Source of the DNA: Winogradskyella sp. PG-2
GTDB taxonomy: Bacteria > Bacteroidota > Bacteroidia > Flavobacteriales > Flavobacteriaceae
Reading direction: 5' to 3'
Length of the DNA: 64,000 bases
Assembly: GCF_000828715.1 (NCBI RefSeq)
Contig: NZ_AP014583.1
Span: forward strand, 2,912,001 to 2,976,000
Part shown: positions 8,702 through 15,617 of the stretch, piece after piece
How the letters are laid out: every line of letters begins with the position of its first letter
How positions within the stretch are numbered: position 1 is the stretch's first letter
Made by a program: the position numbers and the translations under genes
The notes under the pieces: generated by a model
Databases searched by the model: none
What the model saw: only the letters and a program-made list of their open reading frames with translations
Told to the model about the DNA's origin: nothing

Positions 8702-10006
8702 TTAATTTAATGCCGATTTATATGTGTTTAAGCAACGTTCCCTAGCTGTTTTATGATCTACAATTGGTTGATGATACGTTAATTTTTCAAAATCAGGAAC
8801 CCATTTTTTTATGTATTCTAACCCTTTATCAAACTTTTGGATTTGCGATGTCGGGTTAAAAATTCTAAAATATGGAGCAGCATCAACACCAGAACCAGCG
8901 ACCCATTGCCAATTACCTATATTACTAGACATTTCATAGTCATGTAATTTCTCAGCAAAGTAGGCTTCTCCCCATCTCCAATCTATTAATAAGTGTTTGC
9001 ACAAAAAGCTACCGACTAACATACGTACTCTATTGTGCATAAAGCCAGTTTCATTTAATTGGCGCATGCCAGCATCTACAAACGGATAACCGGTTTTACC
9101 TTCGCACCAGAGTTTAAATTCTTCTTCGTTATTTCTCCATTCTATTCGATCGTATTTAGACTTAAAGGAATCTTTTGCTGTATATGGGAAATGCCAAAGA
9201 ATTTGCATAAAAAACTCACGCCAAATTAATTCTTGCCAAAAGATTTCGTTTTCTTCAGCAATAGCTTTTTCTACCATTTTGCGCACGCTTACTGTGCCAA
9301 AACGGAGATGAGGGCCTAAACGAGAGGTTGAGTCTTTTGCAGGAAAGTTCCTTGTAGCTTCGTATTCTTGAATTAAAGTTGGTGTTAGTTTATAAGAAAG
9401 GATTTTTTGTGACGATTCTTTGAAACCAATATCTGATAAACTCAAATTTGGTAAATTTATCTTTTTCACAAGATTACCTAGCGCTTTTTCAGATGGATAA
9501 AATTTTAAATCATTGGATTTAAACTTCTCCTTCCATGTGCGCATGTATGGAGTATAAACAACATATGGATTACCATCTTTTTTTACCACGTCATCTTTTT
9601 CGAAAATGACTTGGTCTTTGTAGGTTTTAAAATTAATATTTTGTTCTGCTAAAAAATCTTTAATCTTTGTGTCGCGTTCGTTTGCATAAGGTTCGTAGTC
9701 ATGATTTGTATAAACTTCTGAGATATCATAATCTTTAATTAACTGCTTATATATGTCTTTTGGCTTACCATGAAACATTGCAATACCACTATCATGATTA
9801 TCCTGTAGAATCATCCTCATACTTTGAAGTGTATCATGAATATAATTGACACGCGCATCATTTTCAGGAAGCTTATCTAGAATTTCAGAATCAAAGATAA
9901 ATATTGGTAGTACAGGGTTATCAGATTTCAAAGCATTAAAAAAGCCAACATTATCATCTAATCTTAGATCTCTTCTAAACCAAAAAATATTTAGCGTTTT
10001 ATTCAT
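8702..10006 (-). CDS. phrB: Class I cyclobutane pyrimidine dimer photolyase
   Basis: Repairs UV-induced cyclobutane pyrimidine dimers using blue light and FADH-. The 434 residues comprise the N-terminal Rossmann-like antenna domain (FWFRRDLRLDDN at 8-19) and the C-terminal helical FAD domain. The electron-transfer tryptophans are present at positions matching the E. coli triad: Trp300 (KLWCEGKTGYP), Trp343 (IDWRWGE) and Trp366 (IGNWQWVAG). Asn362, near flavin N5, and the DAAPYFRIFNP block are also intact. It is the most canonical of the four photolyase-family proteins in this window and is the last gene of operon 1, one base after the SRPBCC gene. Confidence 0.95.
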   Translation of the reverse strand: MNKTLNIFWFRRDLRLDDNVGFFNALKSDNPVLPIFIFDSEILDKLPENDARVNYIHDTLQSMRMILQDNHDSGIAMFHGKPKDIYKQLIKDYDISEVYTNHDYEPYANERDTKIKDFLAEQNINFKTYKDQVIFEKDDVVKKDGNPYVVYTPYMRTWKEKFKSNDLKFYPSEKALGNLVKKINLPNLSLSDIGFKESSQKILSYKLTPTLIQEYEATRNFPAKDSTSRLGPHLRFGTVSVRKMVEKAIAEENEIFWQELIWREFFMQILWHFPYTAKDSFKSKYDRIEWRNNEEEFKLWCEGKTGYPFVDAGMRQLNETGFMHNRVRMLVGSFLCKHLLIDWRWGEAYFAEKLHDYEMSSNIGNWQWVAGSGVDAAPYFRIFNPTSQIQKFDKGLEYIKKWVPDFEKLTYHQPIVDHKTARERCLNTYKSALN

Positions 10007-10007
10007 T

Positions 10008-10469
10008 CTAATACTTTCCGAATAATTCTTCGAGTTTTTTAGTTCTATAATTAAAAATCTCTTCTAGTTTTGGTTTTACTAAAAAAGGATGAACCATTTG
10101 CCCAAGAATTCCCATTGGTACTTTATAATCTATTATGTCTTCCATCTCTACACCTCCTTCAATTTCTTTTATAAAATGTTTATGATGCCATAAGGAATAA
10201 GGTCCAAAACGTTGCTCGTCAACAAAGTATTCATAGTCTTTAACATGAGTGATTTCTGTTACCCATTTGGTTTTTATACCTAAAACAGGTGTAACGATGT
10301 ACTGAATAATTTGTCCTGGAAACATTGGTCGATCCGAACCAGAAAGGATATTAAAGCCCATATAATCTGGTGTGATAGTTTTTAAATTCGCAGGACTTGA
10401 TAAAAACTCCCAAGCTGTTTCAACAGAAATTGGTAAATTCTGTTTTTTATGAAGTGTATATATTTTCAT
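10008..10469 (-). CDS. SRPBCC family (START/Bet v1-like) ligand-binding protein
   Basis: A 153-residue cytosolic protein with the SRPBCC helix-grip pattern: an N-terminal strand with the PISVETAWEFLSSPANLKTITP segment, central strands around WVTEITHVKDYEYFVDEQRFGPYSLWHHKH, and a long C-terminal helix ending in the KLEELF motif. Such proteins bind lipids or other hydrophobic ligands; close relatives are commonly encoded beside photolyases in bacteria. It lies two bases after tspO and one base before the photolyase, within operon 1. The ligand is unknown; with TspO next to it, a tetrapyrrole or carotenoid breakdown product is a reasonable but untested idea. Confidence 0.8.
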   Translation of the reverse strand: MKIYTLHKKQNLPISVETAWEFLSSPANLKTITPDYMGFNILSGSDRPMFPGQIIQYIVTPVLGIKTKWVTEITHVKDYEYFVDEQRFGPYSLWHHKHFIKEIEGGVEMEDIIDYKVPMGILGQMVHPFLVKPKLEEIFNYRTKKLEELFGKY

Positions 10470-10471
10470 TT

Positions 10472-10936
10472 CTAATTATTAAAAACGATGTAACCATTTA
10501 AAGATGTCGCTATACAAAGCCATATGATGTAAGGCAATAATAGATATTTCATTTTGCTCAATTTTTCATCACCAAAACTTATAAAAAGGTAAAGAATAGT
10601 TAACGTTAAAGCAATGATAGTTACAAGTGCAATATTTGTTAAGTGTTGATTGAAAAAAATATAATTCCAGCTTACATTAAGCAATACCGCAATACTATAA
10701 ATAGTAATAACAAACTTAGACTTCCTAATAGAAAATAGATAGGTGAGGTAAACAGAAAAGCAGATCATTATTAATGTCCAAGCTGCACCAAAAACCCAAC
10801 CAGGTGGCTCCCATGGTGCTCGATTAAGATTAGTGTACCAACTAGAAATAGGTCCATCATTCATTAAATAACTACCTAGTGCTAGTCCACCAAAATTGAT
10901 AATTAAGAATAATATAAGAAGAAAGATTTTTTTCAA
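10472..10936 (-). CDS. tspO: TspO/MBR family membrane protein
   Basis: Tryptophan-rich outer or inner membrane sensor/transporter related to the mitochondrial translocator protein. The 154 residues form five hydrophobic helices and carry the family signatures RAPWEPPGWVFGAAWT, WNYIFF and LPYIIWLCIATSLNGYIV. TspO proteins bind porphyrins and have light- and stress-dependent roles in bacteria. The frame opens with TTG at 10936 (no ATG is available near the conserved N-terminus), four bases after the stop of the Lacal_2735 gene, which fits translational coupling. Placement in the photolyase operon suggests protection against porphyrin photosensitisation. Confidence 0.93.
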   Translation of the reverse strand: MKKIFLLILFLIINFGGLALGSYLMNDGPISSWYTNLNRAPWEPPGWVFGAAWTLIMICFSVYLTYLFSIRKSKFVITIYSIAVLLNVSWNYIFFNQHLTNIALVTIIALTLTILYLFISFGDEKLSKMKYLLLPYIIWLCIATSLNGYIVFNN

Positions 10937-10940
10937 CTCA

Positions 10941-11108
10941 CTATTGTTTTAAGATTTCAATCTGCTCAATAATTTTTTGAGCTTCGGCATACCTTTTGTC
11001 ACTTTCTGCTCTGTTTGTTGTTGAGAGTTTGTGCCAATCTGCCATTAGCTTTTCGTATTGCTTTTGTAGCTTGTCTAACTCAGAGGTTTTTTTAAATATC
11101 CCGAACAT
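10941..11108 (-). CDS. Lacal_2735 family small protein
   Basis: A 55-residue protein starting MFGIFKKTSELDKLQKQYEK and ending in a helical KIIEQIEILKQ segment. It matches the small flavobacterial family named Lacal_2735 (N-terminal MFG-F-KK, then a charged coiled-coil-like helix). I found it by translating the gap between the glutathione peroxidase and tspO; it is only 56 codons with its stop. It lies four bases downstream of the peroxidase gene and four bases upstream of tspO, so it is a regular member of operon 1. The function is unknown; the length and heptad-like leucines suggest oligomerisation or a binding partner. Confidence 0.8.
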   Translation of the reverse strand: MFGIFKKTSELDKLQKQYEKLMADWHKLSTTNRAESDKRYAEAQKIIEQIEILKQ

Positions 11109-11112
11109 AATG

Positions 11113-11652
11113 TTATTTTAAAAATTTAGTAATCCTAGAATTCATTGGTTTAGTGATAGAGTAGAAGAAATCTAACAACTCACCATTTTCATCTATCATG
11201 TACTTTTGAAAATTCCATTTCACAGTAGAATTTTGCTTTCCATTTATGGCTTTGTTGGTTAGCCAATCGTATAAAGGATGTTTATTATGGCCCTTCACGT
11301 CAATTTTTTCTGTAATAAGGAATGATACTCCATAGTTTATTTCACAAAATTCTTGAATCTCTTCAGAGCTTCCAGGCTCTTGTTTTCCAAATTGATTACA
11401 AGGAACACCTATAAGAACTATGCTATCTTTATAAGTATATTGTAGTTCTTGTAACTCTCTATATTGTGGTGTAAAGCCACATTTAGAAGCTACGTTAACA
11501 AATAGTATCTTCTTTCCTTTATAGTCAGATAAATTAATAGGTTGTCCTTGTAAGTTATTGATATCTATATTGTATATAGATTTTGTTGATTTTTGAAAAA
11601 TATTTCTATCTGTTGCTTGTAAGGTGCTAACGAATGCTTTGAGTGGGTTCAT
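11113..11652 (-). CDS. Glutathione peroxidase family (Cys-type thiol peroxidase)
   Basis: Reduces hydrogen peroxide or lipid peroxides. The 179 residues show the thioredoxin-like GPx fold with NVASKCGFTPQY (peroxidatic Cys58), IGVPCNQFGKQEPG (Gln87 of the catalytic tetrad; Cys85 possible resolving Cys) and KWNFQKY (Trp146, Asn147). Cys replaces the selenocysteine of animal enzymes; bacterial forms usually use thioredoxin, not glutathione. There is no obvious secretion signal. It sits inside operon 1 between an SDR and the Lacal_2735 gene, three to four bases from each, and adds peroxide defence to the light-response set. Confidence 0.93.
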   Translation of the reverse strand: MNPLKAFVSTLQATDRNIFQKSTKSIYNIDINNLQGQPINLSDYKGKKILFVNVASKCGFTPQYRELQELQYTYKDSIVLIGVPCNQFGKQEPGSSEEIQEFCEINYGVSFLITEKIDVKGHNKHPLYDWLTNKAINGKQNSTVKWNFQKYMIDENGELLDFFYSITKPMNSRITKFLK

Positions 11653-11655
11653 TTA

Positions 11656-12342
11656 CTATATTTTAAAACTTACTATTCCACAATCCATTTCAAAAACTTG
11701 TCCTGATAAAGAAGATCCTTTATCTGAAAGAAGAAATCCTGCCATATCTGCAACTTCCTGTGGTTGTAAATATTTTTTTAATGGATGTCGTTCATTCATA
11801 TTCTCAATCATCCTCTCATTACGCAATAATTTTGATGCTAATTCTGTATCTGTAACTGTTGGTGCAATTGCATTTACTCTAATCGTTGGAGCTAATTCTG
11901 CACCCAAAGATTTCGTTAAGCCTTCTACAGCAGATTTTGAAGCTGCTACACTAGCATGGAAAGGCATACCTAACTTAGCTGCCACTGTGCTGAATAATAT
12001 GATAGAAGGTTTATTACCGTTTTTTAAAGCAGGTAAATATTTCTGAATAGCTTTTACAGCACCTAAGACATTAATTTCAAAATCATTTTTAAAATCATCA
12101 ATACTTAATCGATTGATAGGTTTTAAATTGATGCTTCCAGGACAATAGACTAATCCATCAGCACTTTCAATATCTGGTAACTCATCAGAAATCACATCAC
12201 AATCGTAATGTTTTAGATTTGGATGTGAATGTTCTGGCGCAGTTCTACTGATGTTTACAACTTCATCATATGAAGTAAGCAAAGATGAAACAATAGCATT
12301 GCCAATACCTTTGCTTCCTCCAATCACTATTAACCTATTCAT
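11656..12342 (-). CDS. SDR family oxidoreductase lacking the catalytic tyrosine
   Basis: A 228-residue short-chain dehydrogenase with the NAD(P)-binding IGGSKGIGNA motif at 7-16, the active-site Asn (INVLGA, Asn91), Ser118 (FSTVAAK) and Lys136. The tyrosine of the YxxxK motif is replaced: the segment reads HASVAASKSAVEGLT, putting Val132 where Tyr is expected, by the Ser-to-Lys spacing. Relatives beside photolyase genes in Bacteroidota and cyanobacteria often show this HAS/AIAAAK form, so it is probably a natural subfamily, not damage. The reaction is unknown; it may use another proton donor or bind nucleotide only. Operon 1, four bases after the small 75-residue gene. Confidence 0.85.
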   Translation of the reverse strand: MNRLIVIGGSKGIGNAIVSSLLTSYDEVVNISRTAPEHSHPNLKHYDCDVISDELPDIESADGLVYCPGSINLKPINRLSIDDFKNDFEINVLGAVKAIQKYLPALKNGNKPSIILFSTVAAKLGMPFHASVAASKSAVEGLTKSLGAELAPTIRVNAIAPTVTDTELASKLLRNERMIENMNERHPLKKYLQPQEVADMAGFLLSDKGSSLSGQVFEMDCGIVSFKI

Positions 12343-12346
12343 AGTT

Positions 12347-12574
12347 TTATGATGCTGTTAATGGACGTCCTTTTAAACGTTTTTCAATTTTCTGTTTTAT
12401 AACGGTAAGACGTTTCATTAAGTCCATTAATTTAGAATCTTTTTCCTCTTTGTATAATTCGTTTACCTCCAAGATGATATCTTTTGCTTCTCTTGCAGCT
12501 ATAATTCTGTCACTTGTTGTTTTGAATGAAAACTTTCTGTTTTCGAACTCTATAGCTTTTTCTATTGTATCCAT
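12347..12574 (-). CDS. Small uncharacterised helical protein in photolyase operon
   Basis: Not recognised. The 75 residues are highly charged and predicted by eye to be mostly helical (EKAIEFENRKFSF, EAKDIILEVNELYKEEKD, LMDLMKRLTVIKQKIEKRLKGR), with no signal peptide, cysteines or membrane segment. The ATG at 12574 lies three bases after the folE stop and the gene ends four bases before the SDR start, so it is clearly expressed as part of operon 1. A structural or regulatory partner of one of the neighbours is likely, but nothing in the sequence assigns a function. Confidence 0.7.
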   Translation of the reverse strand: MDTIEKAIEFENRKFSFKTTSDRIIAAREAKDIILEVNELYKEEKDSKLMDLMKRLTVIKQKIEKRLKGRPLTAS

Positions 12575-12577
12575 AGC

Positions 12578-13306
12578 TTAATTGTTTATATAATTCTGTA
12601 ATTCTGAAATTTTTGAAGCGGTATTAAACTCACCTCCGTAATATGTTGTTACTGTAGCTGATGTATCATCCTTAACACCTCTTGAAGAGACACATAAATG
12701 CTTTGCATCTATAATTACAGCAACATCTTCGGTTTCTAAAATCGTTTTTAATTCGTTTGCAATTTGATTTGTTAAACGCTCTTGTACCTGAGGACGTTTT
12801 GCATAATATTGAACAATTCTATTTAATTTAGAAAGTCCTATAACTTTGCCTGATGATTTATAGGCTATATGCGCTTTTCCTATGATAGGCACAAAGTGAT
12901 GTTCACAATTAGAGTAGAAGGTAATATTTTTTTCTACTAACATCTGGTTATATTGATATTTATTATCAAATAATGCGATTTTAGGTTTATTCTCTGGGTC
13001 TAATCCAGAAAATATTTCTTCAACATACATCTTTGCTACACGATTTGGTGTCCCTTGCAAAGAATCGTCAGTTAAATCTAATCCAAGCACATCCATTATT
13101 TCTGAAAATAAAATAGAGATGCGTTGTTTCTTTTCGTCATTAGACATTTCAAAAGCGTTTGGCTTCATTGGTGTCTCAAGACTTGTAAATAAGTGGTCGT
13201 CACCAATGTCTTCCGAAGAAAATCCATTAAGTTGGTAACCATTTGTTTTGGAAATTGTTTCTGTATCCATAGAATCTTTTTTATGTGCTGTCTCTAAGTA
13301 CTCCAC
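12578..13306 (-). CDS. folE: GTP cyclohydrolase I with N-terminal extension
   Basis: Converts GTP to 7,8-dihydroneopterin triphosphate, the entry to folate and other pterins. In the longest frame (242 residues) the zinc ligands are Cys134 and His137 (SNCEHHF) and Cys205 (KHLCVSSRG); the VIGLSKLNRIVQYYAKRPQVQERLT block is intact. The first ~50 residues are poorly conserved and hydrophilic. The frame opens with GTG at 13306; an ATG at 13270 (MDTETISK) gives 230 residues and may be the real start. Its place in a photolyase operon suggests it feeds a pterin antenna (methenyltetrahydrofolate) or another pterin cofactor; a genome may carry a second folE for housekeeping. Confidence 0.93.
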   Translation of the reverse strand: MEYLETAHKKDSMDTETISKTNGYQLNGFSSEDIGDDHLFTSLETPMKPNAFEMSNDEKKQRISILFSEIMDVLGLDLTDDSLQGTPNRVAKMYVEEIFSGLDPENKPKIALFDNKYQYNQMLVEKNITFYSNCEHHFVPIIGKAHIAYKSSGKVIGLSKLNRIVQYYAKRPQVQERLTNQIANELKTILETEDVAVIIDAKHLCVSSRGVKDDTSATVTTYYGGEFNTASKISELQNYINN

Positions 13307-13325
13307 ACTTAAATCAAAGCACGAG

Positions 13326-13598
13326 TTAACGTTTTGAAATAGAGTTATTTGTTATTAGACGTTGTCTAGAGCATTTAAATCTGCCTTCGTCAAACGTTCT
13401 TATTTTACTATGTTTTGTAGCTCTGCCTTGTACGCGAGCTCTCCATAATCTAAAGCTCTTTGGTTTTAATTCTCTTCGCATTAGAGTGATGACATCTCGT
13501 TCTTTTAACCCGAATTGGAATGTTATTGCACCAAAAGGTGTCCTATCTTCCCATGCCATTTCTATAATGCGATCGATATCTTTAAGTTTTAAATCCAT
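13326..13598 (-). CDS. TIGR03643/DUF2805 family protein
   Basis: A 90-residue protein of the TIGR03643 (DUF2805) family, recognised by DRIIEMAWEDRTPFGAITFQFGL, ERDVITLMRRELKPKSFRLWRARVQGR and the basic tail. The AFxxIxxQFGLxExxVIxLMR stretch looks like a helix-turn-helix, so nucleic-acid binding is possible. The family is known mainly for being encoded beside cryptochromes and photolyases, in keeping with the context here. It overlaps the end of the preceding gene by 10 bases, which suggests translational coupling. The molecular role is unknown. Confidence 0.88.
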   Translation of the reverse strand: MDLKLKDIDRIIEMAWEDRTPFGAITFQFGLKERDVITLMRRELKPKSFRLWRARVQGRATKHSKIRTFDEGRFKCSRQRLITNNSISKR

Positions 13599-14026
13599 AA
13601 GCTTTGAGGCATTGTATATTCTAAATCATATTTTACTTTTTGATCAAGTAATTTATCAAAGAAATTTTTGTTTTCTCTGAATGTTTTACTGTTTCTAAAG
13701 TGAATAAATCGTCCTTGAGCATGTATGCTAGAGCCATTTGTTTTATATATAACTAATTGATAATAGGGAATAATCCATGTAAAATTTTTTAAACCTTGGT
13801 TAATCATTACTAAAATACCTTTTGGTCTTAATTCAATATTTGCATAGTTAATATCTGACACAGTGTTCATTATCGACCTCATATTCGGACTCACATCATC
13901 AATAATCATCCGTTTAGAGCCTATTCCTCTTAATTTCAATTTCTGTACCAAACTAAAAGAACTGCCAATTAAGTCAGATATAATTTGTTTGTGTTCAGAA
14001 TTGTGATGTGTAGTATTAAGTATCAT
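13589..14026 (-). CDS. Uncharacterised protein, first gene of photolyase operon 1
   Basis: Not recognised. A 145-residue soluble protein with alternating strands and helices (IELRPKGILVMINQG, FTWIIPYYQLVIYKTN, SSIHAQGRFIHFRNS) and no signal peptide, cysteine or membrane span. It is the first gene after the GTTTAAC palindrome and a perfect -7 element, which ends only seven bases before the ATG at 14026, so the mRNA may be nearly leaderless or the real start may lie further in. The next gene, TIGR03643/DUF2805, overlaps its end by 10 bases. Being promoter-proximal, it is probably the most strongly transcribed gene of the operon. Confidence 0.72.
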   Translation of the reverse strand: MILNTTHHNSEHKQIISDLIGSSFSLVQKLKLRGIGSKRMIIDDVSPNMRSIMNTVSDINYANIELRPKGILVMINQGLKNFTWIIPYYQLVIYKTNGSSIHAQGRFIHFRNSKTFRENKNFFDKLLDQKVKYDLEYTMPQSLWI

Positions 14027-14033
14027 AACTACC

Positions 14034-14041
14034 CAAAGTTA
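14034..14041 (-). promoter_or_regulatory. -7 element of photolyase operon 1
   Basis: Read on the minus strand it is TAACTTTG, a perfect TAnnTTTG. It lies six bases downstream of the palindrome at 14048-14075. The usual TTTG at the -33 position is missing: the bases 19 nt upstream are CGTG, inside the palindrome spacer. This points to control by an activator, a repressor blocking the site, or another sigma factor. Confidence 0.65.
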
Positions 14042-14047
14042 CAAAAT

Positions 14048-14075
14048 GTTTAACTTTTTACACGTATAGTTAAAC
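14048..14075 (-). promoter_or_regulatory. 28-bp palindromic operator, copy A
   Basis: GTTTAAC-N14-GTTAAAC, a perfect 7-bp inverted repeat with 21 bp between half-site centres, two helical turns, as expected for a dimeric regulator. Flanks AAAAT on one side and AAAA(A)TTAACA on the other are shared with copy B at 23562-23589, while the 14-bp spacers are unrelated, so conservation is restricted to bases a protein would contact. It stands directly in front of operon 1. Confidence 0.75.
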
Positions 14076-14126
14076 AAAAATTAACAGAGAATTATGAAAG
14101 TAGGGAAATTAGTCATAGATATAACG

Positions 14127-15617
14127 TTATTCATCTCTCAGCATACGATTTCGTTGACTTATAGTATGTCGTTTTAAGATACGAGAACTTTCACGTCGCA
14201 CTTCTGGATCGTCTTTCATATTCCAAAGAATATCACTAGCACGTTTACGATTTTCTTTAATATTTACTATGGGTTGCGGATAATCTTCTCCGAGTTTGAA
14301 ATTATAAAAAGCCTCTTCCATCTCAGTCATAAGGTAAGGTTCGTGCACAAAAGGTGTCTCAAGGGGAGCGAGTTCAGGAACCCATTTTCTAATGAATATA
14401 GCATCAGGGTCGTGTTTTAAACTATTAGTGGTAGGATTATAAATTCTTAAGTTGTTAATACCAGTTTCTCCTGCTTGCATTTGTAGTTGTGGAAAGTGAA
14501 TACCAGGTTCAAAATCTAAAAACTGTTGGGAAAGATGCCTCGTTGCGGACTGCCAAGGTTGCCACAGAATATGGGTAAAGAAGGATGCCAACATGGCACG
14601 CATTCTAAAATTCACATAGCCAGTTTCTATTAAACAACGCATACTAGCATCGACTAAAGGAAAGCCTGTTTTACCTTCAAACCATGCTTGCTGATATGTA
14701 TCGGAAATACTTTTCTTTAGTTTATGATACCCTTTATTAACACTTGCCTCTTCCATGGTATGTTCCATCTCAAACTTTTGAATGAAATGCGCCTGCCAAC
14801 GTAATCGCGATAGAAAAGCACTAATGTGACGCTTATATTTAGATGCGGATTTTACCTTTTTACCAGCTTTGAAAACTTGTCTTATAGAGAGGTTTCCCCA
14901 TGCGATGTAAGGTGAGATACGACTGCAACTGCTTCGAGAAGCTTCTGGTTTTGATATATTAAACATATAATCCTCGTGTCGACTATCAAAAAAGGAATTT
15001 GCATATTTCCAACCTACTGTACTGCCGCCTTTTTGAAATTTAGATTCAGAAGGAGTATCTAAATGCGTTACTGTAAACACTTTTTCCAGATTATCAATAG
15101 CCGTAATACTTAACAATTGATTGTCTTTAGGTTGAAACACTTCGAGATCTTGAGCCATATAAGATTCCCAATTTTCAAACCAATTATCTCTGTTAACTAA
15201 GCCACGTTCAACACCATTATTTTTATTTTCTTGCCATTGAATAAAATTATTTCTACAATAGCGTTTAAACTCTTTGTCTCTATTGTATGTAATCAATAAT
15301 CCTGTTTCTACATGAGAATAAACGGTATCTATCCTGTAAAACTCTTGTAATATATTAAAAGCACTCTGTATATCGCAATCTATTGCTAAAACCTTTGTAT
15401 TATAAGATTCTAATTGTTTGTTTAAATCCGAAATAGATTCTTTAATGAAATTAAAATGTCTTTTACTGTAATGCTCGTCATTTAATAAGATAAATTCAAA
15501 GACATAAATTATTAATGTTGGTTTTCCCGATTTTAAAGCATTCGAAATCGCTTCATTATCTAGAAGGCGTAAATCTCGCTTTAACCATACAATATTAATG
15601 TGCTCTCTCTTAGTCAT
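14127..15617 (-). CDS. Atypical cryptochrome/photolyase family protein
   Basis: A 496-residue member of the photolyase/cryptochrome superfamily, with the N-terminal antenna domain (IVWLKRDLRLLDN at 9-21) and the FAD domain (SRISPYIAWGNLS, EGKTGFPLVDASMRCL, NLRIYNPTTNSLKHD). The flavin pocket is unusual: where class I enzymes have NIGNWQW, it reads HFPQLQM (374-380), so by my alignment the Asn near flavin N5 becomes His374 and the proximal tryptophan becomes Leu378. It may be a photoreceptor or a repair enzyme with a different electron path. It is the last gene of operon 2 and overlaps the preceding gene by eight bases. The subfamily could not be assigned with certainty. Confidence 0.9.
   Translation of the reverse strand: MTKREHINIVWLKRDLRLLDNEAISNALKSGKPTLIIYVFEFILLNDEHYSKRHFNFIKESISDLNKQLESYNTKVLAIDCDIQSAFNILQEFYRIDTVYSHVETGLLITYNRDKEFKRYCRNNFIQWQENKNNGVERGLVNRDNWFENWESYMAQDLEVFQPKDNQLLSITAIDNLEKVFTVTHLDTPSESKFQKGGSTVGWKYANSFFDSRHEDYMFNISKPEASRSSCSRISPYIAWGNLSIRQVFKAGKKVKSASKYKRHISAFLSRLRWQAHFIQKFEMEHTMEEASVNKGYHKLKKSISDTYQQAWFEGKTGFPLVDASMRCLIETGYVNFRMRAMLASFFTHILWQPWQSATRHLSQQFLDFEPGIHFPQLQMQAGETGINNLRIYNPTTNSLKHDPDAIFIRKWVPELAPLETPFVHEPYLMTEMEEAFYNFKLGEDYPQPIVNIKENRKRASDILWNMKDDPEVRRESSRILKRHTISQRNRMLRDE

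Noticed and set aside
11624-12046. Plus-strand open frame of 140 codons opposite the SDR and peroxidase genes
   Set aside because: Its translation is low-complexity antisense of well supported genes, and it has no promoter or family similarity.
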